A stretch of 64,000 nt of DNA from Mesorhizobium sp. CA8 (GCF_020164955.1 NZ_JAIUHG010000001.1:372001-436000); one strand, 5' to 3'. Positions 27,114 through 35,380 are shown, numbered from the stretch's first letter. Made by a program: numbers and translations. Notes: generated by a model from the letters alone, not told the origin.

Positions 27114-27920
27114 TCAGCCTTCGCCGCCGCGCCGGGACCACAGGCCGCGGCCTGGATCGTAGCCGACCACCGCCGCCAGGAAGAATGCCCCAAGGCAGGC
27201 AACAACGACGAGCATGGAAACCACATCGAACCGCAGGTAGAGCGCGAAGCGGATCAGTTCGACCGCCGAGCTGAATGGGTTCCAGGCGGCGATCGTCGCC
27301 AGCACCGGGCCGGCTTCGGCGAGCCGCCAGATCGGATAGAGCGCCGTCGAGGCAAAGAACATCGGGAAAATGACGAAGTTCATCACGCCGGCGAAGTTCT
27401 CCATCTGGGTCGAGATCGAGGACACCAATAGGCCGAACGCACCGAGCATCAGACCCGACAGCACGAGCGCCGGAAACACGGCGACATAGCCCAGGATCGG
27501 CGGCCGCACGTCCCAGAAGCGCGCCACGAAAAGGAACAGGTAGATCAGCGGCAGGCCGACGATCACGCTGGCCAGCAGGCGCGCGGCAAGCAGGTACCAG
27601 CGCGGCAAAGGTGCCGTCAGCAGCAGGCGCATGCTGCCCATCTCGCGGTCGTAGACCATGGCCAGCGAGCTTGCCATGGCATGAAACAGCAGCATCATGG
27701 CCACCAGCCCGGGCACAACATAGACCTCGTAGAGGACATAAGTCTGGTAAGGCGGCGTAATCGACAGGCCGAGTACCGAGCGAAAGCCGGCCGCGAAGAT
27801 CGCCAGCCAGACAAGCGGACGGACCATCGCGGAGAACAGGCGCGCGCGCTGCCGCAGCGTGCGCAGCATTTCCCGCTGCAAGATGCCGTGGAGCGCCCGC
27901 AATGCGTGATGCGTCTTCAT
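27114..27920 (-). CDS. ABC-2 type transporter permease
   Basis: Export-type ABC permease of 268 residues with six hydrophobic segments and the ABC-2 features VPGLVAMMLLFHAMASSLAM, YDREMGSMRLLLTAPL and NPFSSAVELIRFALYLRFD. It pairs with the ATPase gene whose stop it overlaps. The four-gene minus-strand operon (substrate-binding-like, propeller, ATPase, permease) is the known PQQ-dependent-catabolism set; the exported substrate is not known. Confidence 0.88.
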   Translation of the reverse strand: MKTHHALRALHGILQREMLRTLRQRARLFSAMVRPLVWLAIFAAGFRSVLGLSITPPYQTYVLYEVYVVPGLVAMMLLFHAMASSLAMVYDREMGSMRLLLTAPLPRWYLLAARLLASVIVGLPLIYLFLFVARFWDVRPPILGYVAVFPALVLSGLMLGAFGLLVSSISTQMENFAGVMNFVIFPMFFASTALYPIWRLAEAGPVLATIAAWNPFSSAVELIRFALYLRFDVVSMLVVVACLGAFFLAAVVGYDPGRGLWSRRGGEG

Positions 27921-28642
27921 GGCGACCCCGTCAGCGAGGCGAATGCCTCCGCGATGCTTTCGACCCCAAGCTCGGTGGAGATGCGATCAGCGCGACCGGC
28001 CCAGCGCACCCTGCCCTGATCCAGCACGACGATGTCGTCATCGGCTCCCACTTCTTCGAGGAAATGCGTCGCCCACAAAACGGCAATGCCGCGCTCGCGG
28101 CAAAGCTCTCTCACATGCCGCTCGAGCGCGCGCCGTCCCGGCACGTCGAGCCCGGCGGTCGGCTCGTCGAGCAGCAGCAGGCGCGGACCATGCATCAGCG
28201 CCCTTGCGATCTCCACGCGTCGGCGCTGACCGCCGGACAGCGCGCGGGTGAGATGATCGATCCTGTCCAGCACTCCCAGGCGGCTGAGTTCCTCCCTGGA
28301 GCGCTGCTTGCTCAAGTCTGCGGGAATCCCGTGCAGGGCCGCGTGGTAGCGCAGGTTCTCCCCCGCCGTCAGGTCGAGATCGAGCGTCGGCAGTTGGAAA
28401 ACGATGCCCATTTGCGCGAGCGCGGCGGATGGGTTCGCCTCCATCGCCTGGCCAAAGACATGCACAGATCCTGCCCGCGCGTGATAGAGACCAGTGATCA
28501 GCGAGAACAAAGTCGTCTTGCCGGCCCCGTTGCGTCCAAGCAGGACGCACATCCTCCCTTCAGCCACAGCGAACGAGACCCCCTGGAGAACCGGCCGGTT
28601 TCCGAAACTGTGGCCCAGCTCCTCGACCGACAGCGCGTTCAT
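27917..28642 (-). CDS. ABC transporter ATP-binding protein
   Basis: ATPase of the ABC-2 exporter. It has Walker A GRNGAGKTTLFSLITG, the signature LSGGQRRRVEIARAL and Walker B LLLLDEPTAGLD, about 241 residues. The ATG at 28642 is chosen because it overlaps the upstream propeller stop as ATGA; a start at 28663 is possible. It overlaps the permease start by four bases. Confidence 0.92.
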   Translation of the reverse strand: MNALSVEELGHSFGNRPVLQGVSFAVAEGRMCVLLGRNGAGKTTLFSLITGLYHARAGSVHVFGQAMEANPSAALAQMGIVFQLPTLDLDLTAGENLRYHAALHGIPADLSKQRSREELSRLGVLDRIDHLTRALSGGQRRRVEIARALMHGPRLLLLDEPTAGLDVPGRRALERHVRELCRERGIAVLWATHFLEEVGADDDIVVLDQGRVRWAGRADRISTELGVESIAEAFASLTGSP

Positions 28643-29601
28643 GGGCCGATCACGACGCTCCATGGGCCGCGCCCCACCGGCAGCGATTTCACCACCTCCT
28701 GATTCTCCAGGTCAATGAAGGAGATATCGCCCGAGTTGCCGTTGGCGCTGATCAGGCGCTTCTGGTCGTCCGAGAGCGCGACATGCCAGGGCCGCTGGCC
28801 GACGAGGTAGAGGTGCCGGACCGCGAGGGTCTTGGTATCGACCTCGGCAATCCTATTGGCCGGACCGAGCGCTACATAGGCGTTCGCGCCGTCGCGCGAC
28901 ATCACGATACCGACCGCCTGCACGCCCTCGCGCCGAATACCCGGCACCTCGAACTCGATCTTGCCCGTTTGAGCGCGCGTCGCGGCGTCGAACACCGTGG
29001 CGGTGCCGCGGATTTCGGACGACACCCACAATTGCTTGCCGTCCGGCGAGAACGCCGCCGCGCGCGGCCGCGTGTCGATGAGCAGGTTGTCGATGAGCTC
29101 GAGCGTGGCGGCATCGATAAGATGGACCATGCTCGTGGTCTCGGAGGTGCAGGCGACCGTGCGTCCGTCCGCACTAACCGCCATGCCTTCCGGCTCCACC
29201 CCGACATCGACGGTGCCGATAACCTTGGCCGCCGCGATATCCACGACCGAAACCAGATTGTCGTTCTCATTGGCCACAAAGAGCCGTTTGCCATCCGGGT
29301 GGACGACGAAGAATTCCGGGTCGGCGCCCGAAGGCAATCGACCGACCACTTGCCGCCTGGCGAGATCGATCATGTCGATGCGGTTGTCGTCGCCTTCGGC
29401 AACGAACAGCGTCTTCTTGTCGATCGAAAGCGCCATTCCGCGCGGACGCCGGCCGACTTCGATCGTGTCCTGAAGGGTCATGGTCGCCCCGTCGACGACC
29501 GCGACGGTGTTGTCCTGCTCGTTGGAGACATAAATCGTCTCTGCCGAGGCGGAACGAGCGAGGATCAACATCGAAAGGACGAGCGCGATCAGAACTTGCA
29601 C
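28639..29601 (-). CDS. PQQ-associated YVTN beta-propeller protein
   Basis: Secreted propeller protein of 320 residues. A signal peptide (LSMLILARSASA) precedes repeated YVTN-type units: TIYVSNEQDNTVAVVDG, KTLFVAEGDDNRIDMIDLAR, KRLFVANENDNLVSVVDIAA. It matches the family named for PQQ-dependent catabolism (TIGR03866). The GTG at 29601 is chosen for its GGAGGAG ribosome site and position at the signal peptide; it overlaps the upstream gene by 13 bases. Role unknown; probably periplasmic. Confidence 0.87.
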   Translation of the reverse strand: MQVLIALVLSMLILARSASAETIYVSNEQDNTVAVVDGATMTLQDTIEVGRRPRGMALSIDKKTLFVAEGDDNRIDMIDLARRQVVGRLPSGADPEFFVVHPDGKRLFVANENDNLVSVVDIAAAKVIGTVDVGVEPEGMAVSADGRTVACTSETTSMVHLIDAATLELIDNLLIDTRPRAAAFSPDGKQLWVSSEIRGTATVFDAATRAQTGKIEFEVPGIRREGVQAVGIVMSRDGANAYVALGPANRIAEVDTKTLAVRHLYLVGQRPWHVALSDDQKRLISANGNSGDISFIDLENQEVVKSLPVGRGPWSVVIGP

Positions 29602-30818
29602 GTGCTCTCCTCCAGATCGATGCCCAGAGTGTCCAGCGTCGAACGCTGGTGCAAGAAGCCCGGCTGTGGCGAGCTCGAGACGAGCAGGCGAGGACCAGCG
29701 ATCAGGATGGGCTGGCGCATCTGCCCGTCCCACGGACGGAAACTCAGCCCCTGTCCCTTGAAGCCGGCGAGAAGGAAATCGTCGCTGCGCAGATAGTTTC
29801 CGATCGCGGTTGGATCGAGACTGTGCAGCCGCGTTGCCGCCTCGCCAACGCTTTTGACGGCAAGCCAGGCGGCGTAGTCGCTGGGCAGCATCCAGCGCCC
29901 AGCCAGCTTGTGGAAGCGATCCTGGAGCTGCGTAGCGCCCCACTCCTCGTTGACCGCACTCCAGCCGGTTGCGACCAGCCCTTGCGTCCCGGCCACCGGT
30001 CTCGGAAGAGCGGTGCGCCCCTCGAGATAGGCGCCGAATTCATCGGCTTCGTCGGCAATGACGAGCACATCATAGTCGCTAACTTGCGTGGCGGCGGGGA
30101 TCTCGGTCTGCAGCGTGACGTGCCCCGTGTCCGCGCGGCCATTGGCGGGCCGGAACGTCCAGGGCTGGTCGACCGTGATTTCGGCTCCGAAGCGCGTCGC
30201 GGCGCGCCGGAAGGCGGCCGCCATCGCCTGATCCTGCGGATGCGGGCCGACCAGCAGGAACCAGTGCTGCCAGCGTTTCCAGACCAGATATTGCGCCAGG
30301 GCGTCGGCGAGCATGGCGTGGCTCGGAATTGTGTGCAGCACGTTCCTGCGGCAATCCTCCTGACGCAGGCGATCATCGGGTGCGCGGCTGTTGAACAGCG
30401 TCATCCGCTCGGCGCCAGGAGCTGCGCTCGCCTGCAGCAATTGGAGCGCATCCAGATCGGCAACCACAAAGCTGATGCCGGCGGCCGCGAATTCCTTGAT
30501 CGCTTCGGCTGGCGTCTCGCCGAACTTGAGGATGACTTGCTGTAACCGGAATTGCTGGCCGAGAAAGCGGCCAGCGCCCGCGTCGTCGCCAATGCCCAGC
30601 CGGGCACCTTGGAGGCCATCGTCGGTGACCGTCTGATCGAGAGGTCCCAGCGGCAAAGGCGGAGTCCGCTGTTGGCCAAGATAGCCGATCACCATAGTAT
30701 GCGGCTCGGCAAGCCCTGGGACGGGTGCCGCGAGGAGGAGCATGACCAATGCCAGCGCCAGCCTTATCCGGCTCAGGTCGCGCAAGCGAAGCTGAATGTT
30801 CGAAATCGCCACGGGCAC
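29589..30818 (-). CDS. PQQ-associated ABC substrate-binding-like protein
   Basis: Exported protein of 409 residues related to branched-chain amino-acid binding proteins and to the PQQ-catabolism-linked family (TIGR03863). After a signal segment (LALALVMLLLAAPVPGLA) it has TMVIGYLGQQRTPPLPLGPL and the Cys pair region with EDCRRNVLHTIPSHAML. It is the first gene of the minus-strand operon that faces the oxidase operon. Ligand unknown. Confidence 0.85.
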   Translation of the reverse strand: MPVAISNIQLRLRDLSRIRLALALVMLLLAAPVPGLAEPHTMVIGYLGQQRTPPLPLGPLDQTVTDDGLQGARLGIGDDAGAGRFLGQQFRLQQVILKFGETPAEAIKEFAAAGISFVVADLDALQLLQASAAPGAERMTLFNSRAPDDRLRQEDCRRNVLHTIPSHAMLADALAQYLVWKRWQHWFLLVGPHPQDQAMAAAFRRAATRFGAEITVDQPWTFRPANGRADTGHVTLQTEIPAATQVSDYDVLVIADEADEFGAYLEGRTALPRPVAGTQGLVATGWSAVNEEWGATQLQDRFHKLAGRWMLPSDYAAWLAVKSVGEAATRLHSLDPTAIGNYLRSDDFLLAGFKGQGLSFRPWDGQMRQPILIAGPRLLVSSSPQPGFLHQRSTLDTLGIDLEESTCKF

Positions 30819-30973
30819 TCCAGGACGGCAGCGACCCTAATGCTTTGGATGAAGGAATGTTCCTGGATTCAAGCGAGCTGAGCCCGCCCCAGTCGCACAA
30901 CGGGGCGGCTCCAAGCCTTCGACCGGTGGGGGAGCGCCGACGGCGGCCCTAACTCATTGTTCCTGATCCCAGG

Positions 30974-31483
30974 TCAGCGTTTCGCGCTGTCGCTGTCTAC
31001 GTCTGCCCGCGTCAGGAACTGTTCCGTGACCTGCGGCAGGTTGCTCTTCAGCCACTCGGCCATGGCTTCCTCCTCACGCAGGTTCTGTTCGCACACGCGG
31101 GCAATCTCTGCCTCGCCCGCGGCATTGGCCGCGGCGATGAGGATCGTATAGGACGCGATTTCCATGTGTTCGAACGTGTAGCTCGCAAGCGAGCCTTTCA
31201 TGACCTCGTCGCCGGCGAACACGCCGCTGATCGACTGCGCCGTGGCGGTCAGCTTGCCGCCCGCGTCCTTCAGCATGGACGATCCTTCGTCCATGCCGTC
31301 CAGGCAGGTCTTCAGCCGCCTGGCCTGCTCTTTCGTTTCTTCCAGATGAGTGCGAATTCGCTCGCTGAGTTCAGGGTAGCTCTCAATCCGGCTCAATTGC
31401 CCCGACAGCATCGTCTCTGCCTGTTCCTCCATGGCGTGAGCGTCCCTCAGCCATTGGACAAGCCATTCGCGCGATTCAGCCAT
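30974..31483 (-). CDS. DUF892 ferritin-like stress protein (YciE type)
   Basis: All-helical protein of 169 residues, MAESREWLVQWLRDAHAMEE at the start, then LEETKEQARRLKTCLDGM and TFEHMEIASYTILIAAAN, the DUF892/YciE ferritin-like pattern with Glu/His residues placed to bind two metals. Relatives are induced by stress. It is a single gene; a GGAAC-N16-GGTT promoter lies 32 bases upstream of its start (31515-31539). Confidence 0.88.
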   Translation of the reverse strand: MAESREWLVQWLRDAHAMEEQAETMLSGQLSRIESYPELSERIRTHLEETKEQARRLKTCLDGMDEGSSMLKDAGGKLTATAQSISGVFAGDEVMKGSLASYTFEHMEIASYTILIAAANAAGEAEIARVCEQNLREEEAMAEWLKSNLPQVTEQFLTRADVDSDSAKR

Positions 31484-31514
31484 TGCGGTGTCTCCATCTA
31501 TCTGACGCCGCCCG

Positions 31515-31539
31515 AACCGAGGGAGGCGCGCATTGTTCC
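31515..31539 (-). promoter_or_regulatory. EcfG-type stress promoter before the DUF892 gene
   Basis: GGAAC at 31539-31535, a 16-base spacer and GGTT at 31518-31515, read on the minus strand. Expected transcript start is near 31508, giving a leader of about 25 bases. Confidence 0.7.
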
Positions 31540-31557
31540 TTGGTGTTGCAAAAGCGG

Positions 31558-32424
31558 CTACGATTTCCCGGACGAGGACGCGTCGGAATCGGAAAGTTTC
31601 TCGCGCACCGATTCGTCGGCCTTGTCGGCCGCGGCTTTGAAGACCCCGCCGACCTTGTCGGCCAGCCTGCCCTCGCTCGACGCCTGCCGTCCGGCTTCGT
31701 CGCTTGCCGACTGGTAGGCTTCCGCCGCGACTTGCGTTGCCGCGTCGAGGCCTTCTTTCAAAGTGTCTTGGGCACTGTCCCTAAGCCTCTCGCGATAGGC
31801 GCCCAATCGCTCATCCTCGACTTCAGTGTGGGGCAGCATGGCGCCGATCGCAGCTCCGATGGCGAGGCCTATGGCGGCCGCGGCGAGAGGTTGCTCTTGG
31901 AGCAGACTATGCGCCGATCGGCTGGCGCCCGTCGCCATATCGGCCGCAGCTGCCGCCGAACTCGCCAGTGCGTCGGCTGCGCTGCTTGCCATGTTCGACA
32001 CTGTGCCGGCCGCTTCGCTTGCCACTCCCGAGACAGTTCCGGCCGCCCCGCGCGCCGCTTCGGCGACAGAACCTGCCGCATCCGAGGCGGTCGAACCCAT
32101 CCTAGCGCCGAACGCTCCATGATCGAGGCCAGGACCGCGCCGCGTCACGCCATCGGTACCAGCCGGGGTGGCGGAAGCGCCGCTGCCCAACATCAGCCAG
32201 GCCAGGCCCGCGCCGATCACCGTCAGCGGCAACGGATTGTCCCGTACCTGGGCCTTGAGGTTGTGAAGCATGTCGGAGCCCGCGCCGCCTTTGAAAAGCC
32301 CAGTGAACTCATCGAAGAGCTGCCCGGGGGTCATCTTGTCGCGAATGGAGTCGGCGGTCGCCACCACCCTCGCGCGCGTGGCTTCGGCCTCGCGTTCGAG
32401 CTCGGCTGCGGATCTCTCGGTCAT
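31558..32424 (-). CDS. DUF3618 Ala-rich membrane protein
   Basis: Protein of 288 residues. The N-terminal DUF3618 segment (AELEREAEATRARVVATADS) precedes a membrane helix (PLTVIGAGLAWLMLGSG). A long Ala/Ser-rich low-complexity middle, a glycine-zipper hydrophobic segment (AAAIGLAIGAAIGAML) and a charged C-terminal helix follow. It is the last gene of the four-gene membrane operon, overlapping the upstream holin-like gene by four bases. Function unknown; probably envelope stress. Confidence 0.8.
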   Translation of the reverse strand: MTERSAAELEREAEATRARVVATADSIRDKMTPGQLFDEFTGLFKGGAGSDMLHNLKAQVRDNPLPLTVIGAGLAWLMLGSGASATPAGTDGVTRRGPGLDHGAFGARMGSTASDAAGSVAEAARGAAGTVSGVASEAAGTVSNMASSAADALASSAAAAADMATGASRSAHSLLQEQPLAAAAIGLAIGAAIGAMLPHTEVEDERLGAYRERLRDSAQDTLKEGLDAATQVAAEAYQSASDEAGRQASSEGRLADKVGGVFKAAADKADESVREKLSDSDASSSGKS

Positions 32425-32813
32425 CTCGCTTGTTCCTTAATCACGTTCACGTCACGCTTGAGCTGTTCCTGTGTGCGATCCGGCGCGAGCTCGGAAGGCG
32501 CCATGCTCGCCATGCCCGTCCGCAACAGGATCACGCCCAGCACGGCAACGACCACGCCGACGAGTAAAGCGGACCACCCGGCGCCCAGACCAAGGCGGGC
32601 CAGGGCGATCACAAGCGCCTGCAATAAAATCAGCAGCGCTGCCAGCAGGCATATCGCGCCGCCCAGCACCTCGACGGCGCCTGCGCCAGCCTTGGTCGCG
32701 TTCTCCGATATCTCTGCTCTTAGGAGCCTCGCCTCCGTTTGCACGAGCGTGCTCACCTCTTGCGCCAGATCGGCGACCAGCGTGCCGAGACTTGGATTAT
32801 CCTGAGTGCTCAT
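32421..32813 (-). CDS. Holin-superfamily DUF1469-type membrane protein
   Basis: Protein of 130 residues with an amphipathic N-terminal helix (LVADLAQEVSTLVQTEARLL) and two membrane segments (AICLLAALLILLQALVIAL; WSALLVGVVVAVLGVILL), the phage-holin-like DUF1469 pattern. ATG 32813 overlaps the previous stop as ATGA; a frame start at 32861 is upstream. Despite the family name there is no phage context, and it belongs to a stress-type membrane operon. Confidence 0.82.
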   Translation of the reverse strand: MSTQDNPSLGTLVADLAQEVSTLVQTEARLLRAEISENATKAGAGAVEVLGGAICLLAALLILLQALVIALARLGLGAGWSALLVGVVVAVLGVILLRTGMASMAPSELAPDRTQEQLKRDVNVIKEQAR

Positions 32814-33418
32814 TTCTTCAGCTCCGCTGCCTTGCCGGGTATGCCGCCGTCGGAACCCCAATTTGCTGGAACGCTACCCCGGCGCGCGCTCGTTTCCGTT
32901 TGTCCGGGGTATTCGGGCGTGGTGGCACCCTGCGTCGGGTGGCGCGAGCCGGGCGGCGAAGCCTTTATGAAGCGGCCAAGTGCCAATCCCGCCAGAACCG
33001 AACCGGCAAGAAGCGCTCCAGGATTCTGGCGGCCAAAAGACTGAACGTCTTCGAGCACTTGTCCGAACGGCTTCTCCTTCAACGAGGAGGACAGCCGCTC
33101 CAGGCCGCTTGCGGCCTCTTGCATGAACTTCGAGGCCGCACTCTGGTCGCTGTTAGCCAAGTGATCGCTCGCGGCGCGCAAAGCGCCGCCGAAAGCAGAC
33201 AGACTCGATCCGATATCGCGCTGCGTCTGCTCGGCCTTTTCGGAGACGGCTTGCTGGGCTTCGGCGGCATAAGTTCCAGCCCTGCGGGCAACCTCGTTGC
33301 GGGCGTCGTGGAGAGCTTCGCCGGCGCTTTGCGTTTCTTGCCGGATTCGGTCGGAAACTTCGTCCTTCGCTTTGGCAAAGTCGGCGGACTCGGGGCCCCG
33401 ATCAGTCTCGCGCTGCAT
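32810..33418 (-). CDS. Membrane-associated helical protein of unknown function
   Basis: Protein of 202 residues. A long charged helical first half (AKAKDEVSDRIRQETQSAGE, EAQQAVSEKAEQTQRD) resembles LEA-like or apolipoprotein-like coils. A Gly-rich membrane segment (GALLAGSVLAGLALGRF) and a disordered Pro-rich tail follow. I do not assign a family with confidence. It is the second gene of the stress membrane operon, nine bases after a 24-residue microprotein gene. Confidence 0.75.
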   Translation of the reverse strand: MQRETDRGPESADFAKAKDEVSDRIRQETQSAGEALHDARNEVARRAGTYAAEAQQAVSEKAEQTQRDIGSSLSAFGGALRAASDHLANSDQSAASKFMQEAASGLERLSSSLKEKPFGQVLEDVQSFGRQNPGALLAGSVLAGLALGRFIKASPPGSRHPTQGATTPEYPGQTETSARRGSVPANWGSDGGIPGKAAELKK

Positions 33419-33427
33419 GGTGCCCTC

Positions 33428-33502
33428 CTAGTGAAAGCCGAGGAAGGAAAGCACTGCTAGCACAACGACAATCAGACCTATGAGATAGATGACACTGTTC
33501 AT
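33428..33502 (-). CDS. 24-residue single-helix membrane microprotein
   Basis: A very short gene: ATG at 33502, stop at 33428, encoding MNSVIYLIGLIVVVLAVLSF plus four residues. It has one membrane helix and almost nothing else. A strong ribosome site (AGGAGG) lies seven bases before the ATG, and a stress promoter (33528-33552) ends 26 bases upstream. It is the first gene of the membrane operon. I recall similar short hydrophobic peptides in rhizobia but cannot verify this. Function unknown. Confidence 0.75.
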   Translation of the reverse strand: MNSVIYLIGLIVVVLAVLSFLGFH

Positions 33503-33527
33503 GGTGCAGCCTCCTCTATTTAGTTCG

Positions 33528-33552
33528 AACTTCCTGCCGGCTGCGATGTTCC
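33528..33552 (-). promoter_or_regulatory. EcfG-type stress promoter before the microprotein operon
   Basis: GGAAC at 33552-33548, 16 bases, AGTT at 33531-33528 on the minus strand. It is placed to drive the 24-residue microprotein and the three membrane-protein genes behind it. Confidence 0.7.
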
Positions 33553-33660
33553 CCTGGACGAGCAGCTTTTTAGCAACTCGTCATTTGCCCTGGGCTTTGG
33601 CCTCAAAGCGGCAGGCCCTCGTCTGGGCAAAGCAGCCTGGGCCGCGTCGGAGGAGAGCCG

Positions 33661-33990
33661 CTAACCAGCCGGCTTCGGGCGGCCCTCTGCGTCGCCCGAA
33701 GCCTTGGGCTCGGCGGCTTCCAGGGCATCGACAACCGGGGCCAGTGAATTCTCCTCGTCGGGACTGGATTCCACCTCTCCGGTTCCCGCGGCGGTTTTAT
33801 CGAGAGCGCGTTGGATTGCGTCCTCGATATTGCCGACCTCCTGCTCGCGCACCTCGCGACCGTAGCCGGCGGCATCGGCGTCTTGCTCGAATTGCTGCGC
33901 CAGCATCGCAACGCTGATCTCGGTGTCGGTCGGCAAGTTGCCGACATTCTCTGCCAGCCAGCTTCGCAGGAATTCCTTTGTCGCGTTCAT
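33661..33990 (-). CDS. DUF768-type small protein
   Basis: Protein of 109 residues starting MNATKEFLRSWLAENVGNLP, the DUF768 pattern that I know mainly from Mesorhizobium, with an acidic Pro-rich tail. The ATG at 33990 has GAGGTGCTCC upstream; a longer frame to 34245 would run through the promoter. Its own stress promoter lies at 34014-34038. Function unknown. Confidence 0.8.
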   Translation of the reverse strand: MNATKEFLRSWLAENVGNLPTDTEISVAMLAQQFEQDADAAGYGREVREQEVGNIEDAIQRALDKTAAGTGEVESSPDEENSLAPVVDALEAAEPKASGDAEGRPKPAG

Positions 33991-34013
33991 GGAGCACCTC
34001 CTCGCAGCGAGAT

Positions 34014-34038
34014 AACCGGACCGTGGTGCCGAGGTTCC
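34014..34038 (-). promoter_or_regulatory. EcfG-type stress promoter before the DUF768 gene
   Basis: GGAAC at 34038-34034, 16 bases, GGTT at 34017-34014 on the minus strand, 24 bases upstream of the ATG at 33990. Confidence 0.7.
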
Positions 34039-34322
34039 CGCAACGCCGAAACCGCGAGGGACGAATGGATCGATGGATGATCGCTCGGCATGAGCGACAT
34101 CACGGCTGGCGGCGCGCCGCGCGATCCGTATCGGCTGGGCCGCAGCCACGGCCCTGCTCTCGGCAGCCGGGCATGGCGAGGAAGGCCCCACCTCGAAGTT
34201 CGTCACGGTGGGCTTCTGGATCTTCCTCTTGCCCATCCTCATCAAGTTCTCGGCTCTCTTTGCCGCTTACGCTGTCCTCTCCAAGGCGACGGCTGACGGA
34301 CCACCGCCAAGCCGACTCGGCG

Positions 34323-34347
34323 GGAACCCGGATTGCTCTCAGCCGTT
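34323..34347 (+). promoter_or_regulatory. EcfG-type stress promoter before the iron permease gene
   Basis: GGAAC at 34323-34327, 16 bases, CGTT at 34344-34347: a perfect consensus. The ATG of the gene is only eight bases further on, so the message may be leaderless. Confidence 0.75.
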
Positions 34348-34355
34348 CGCAGGCC

Positions 34356-34682
34356 ATGGCAGCATTGCAGTTTCGAGAAGCGCTGACCAAGGTCGGCACG
34401 TTGACGTCCCGACCGGCAGCCTTTTTGATTTTGGGCGGCTACACTATTTCCTGGTTTGTCTTCGAGCGGGAAACGCTTGACTGGCACGGCTTCGCGACGC
34501 TGATCACCTGGGCAATGACGCTGCTTATCCAAAGGGCCGAGCATCGCGACACCCAAGCCCTGCAGGCGAAACTTGATGAGCTGATCATGGCGACCGATAA
34601 GGCTCACAACGAGATCGCCGAAATAGACGACAAAGAGCCGGAAGAAATCGAGGAAATGCGAGATTCCGGCGAACAAAGCTGA
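34356..34682 (+). CDS. Low-affinity iron permease family protein
   Basis: Protein of 108 residues of the bacterial low-affinity iron permease family (the link to iron uptake comes from a distant yeast homologue and is not proven for bacteria). It has two hydrophobic segments (PAAFLILGGYTISWFVF; GFATLITWAMTLLIQ) and the family motif RAEHRDTQALQAKLDELI, ending IDDKEPEEIEE. ATG 34356 gives a normal length; the open frame runs further upstream through unrelated sequence. Confidence 0.85.
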   Translation: MAALQFREALTKVGTLTSRPAAFLILGGYTISWFVFERETLDWHGFATLITWAMTLLIQRAEHRDTQALQAKLDELIMATDKAHNEIAEIDDKEPEEIEEMRDSGEQS

Positions 34683-35118
34683 GCCGACACGCCGCATGAC
34701 AGCTGGCCAGGCCTAGAAGGTGGCGCCATGCAGGTAACGCCACACTGGAAGGGCTTGCGCCACTCGGCCCGGTTTTCGACCGCTCCAAACCATTGAGGCG
34801 TCCGTTGCGAAACGGGAGCATTAGGATCATCTCGCAATTCCGGTCGGGCGTCACCGAAGAAGCCAAGCTGATGAAAGCGACCCAGGCGCCTTTGGATCGC
34901 GTTCAGCATCCTGATGGCAGGGTTGATGGTTATCCTTCTCGTCGGGCCGCCGACTCGCTGTTCCGACAGCCAGTAGGCTAACTGGCGGCCGAGGTGTATT
35001 GGAATTGGGGATCCGGTGTTGAAAGCGTCGGGCGAGACGCTCAGTTGACGCAGCACAGATCAGGCGGGTGGAACGCGCCTCCAATTACGATGCCCTGATA
35101 TGGTGAAATCGGGCGTTA
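34683..35118. other. Gene-free stretch
   Basis: Nothing supported. Open frames on the minus strand lack ribosome sites and recognisable domains. One GGAAC at 35069 has no matching second box. Confidence 0.4.
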
Positions 35119-35322
35119 CTATCCACAGGCCTTGAAGGCAAACCGATATACAACCTTGTCTGCCTCATCGGTAACTCGAATCCAGCGCTGTTCGTCGCCA
35201 CGTGTGTTCACGACCTCACTGCCCGTTGCCGTTTCAGCTGCCACCCATGGCGTATCGGCGTCGATGGCATGTTCAGCCACAACTCTGTCCCGGTCCATCT
35301 CTTCCACTCGATAAGCCTTCAT
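35119..35322 (-). CDS. Small hypothetical protein, stress-promoter controlled
   Basis: Protein of 67 residues (MKAYRVEEMDRDRVVAEHAI at the start, ending VVYRFAFKACG), with a mixed alpha/beta look and no named family I can assign. Evidence for a real gene is a GGAG about 11 bases before the ATG and a stress promoter at 35355-35380, 33 bases upstream. Confidence 0.65.
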   Translation of the reverse strand: MKAYRVEEMDRDRVVAEHAIDADTPWVAAETATGSEVVNTRGDEQRWIRVTDEADKVVYRFAFKACG

Positions 35323-35354
35323 GCGCGATCTCTGCTCCGTTCGTTCCCTCTCCG

Positions 35355-35380
35355 AACACAGAGCGTGCGAGCTTTGTTCC
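35355..35380 (-). promoter_or_regulatory. EcfG-type stress promoter, 17-base spacer
   Basis: GGAAC at 35380-35376, 17 bases, TGTT at 35358-35355 on the minus strand, upstream of the small gene starting at 35322. It is the only one of the fifteen sites with a 17-base spacer. Confidence 0.55.

Noticed and set aside
32421..32813. A prophage lysis cassette, because of the holin-family protein
   Set aside because: No endolysin, spanin or phage structural gene is nearby, and the gene sits in a stress-promoter operon.
34094..34320. A plus-strand frame with a membrane-like segment (FWIFLLPILIKFSALFAAYA) before the iron permease gene
   Set aside because: It has no good start codon or ribosome site, follows a stop at 34091, and overlaps the permease promoter; could be a decayed gene.
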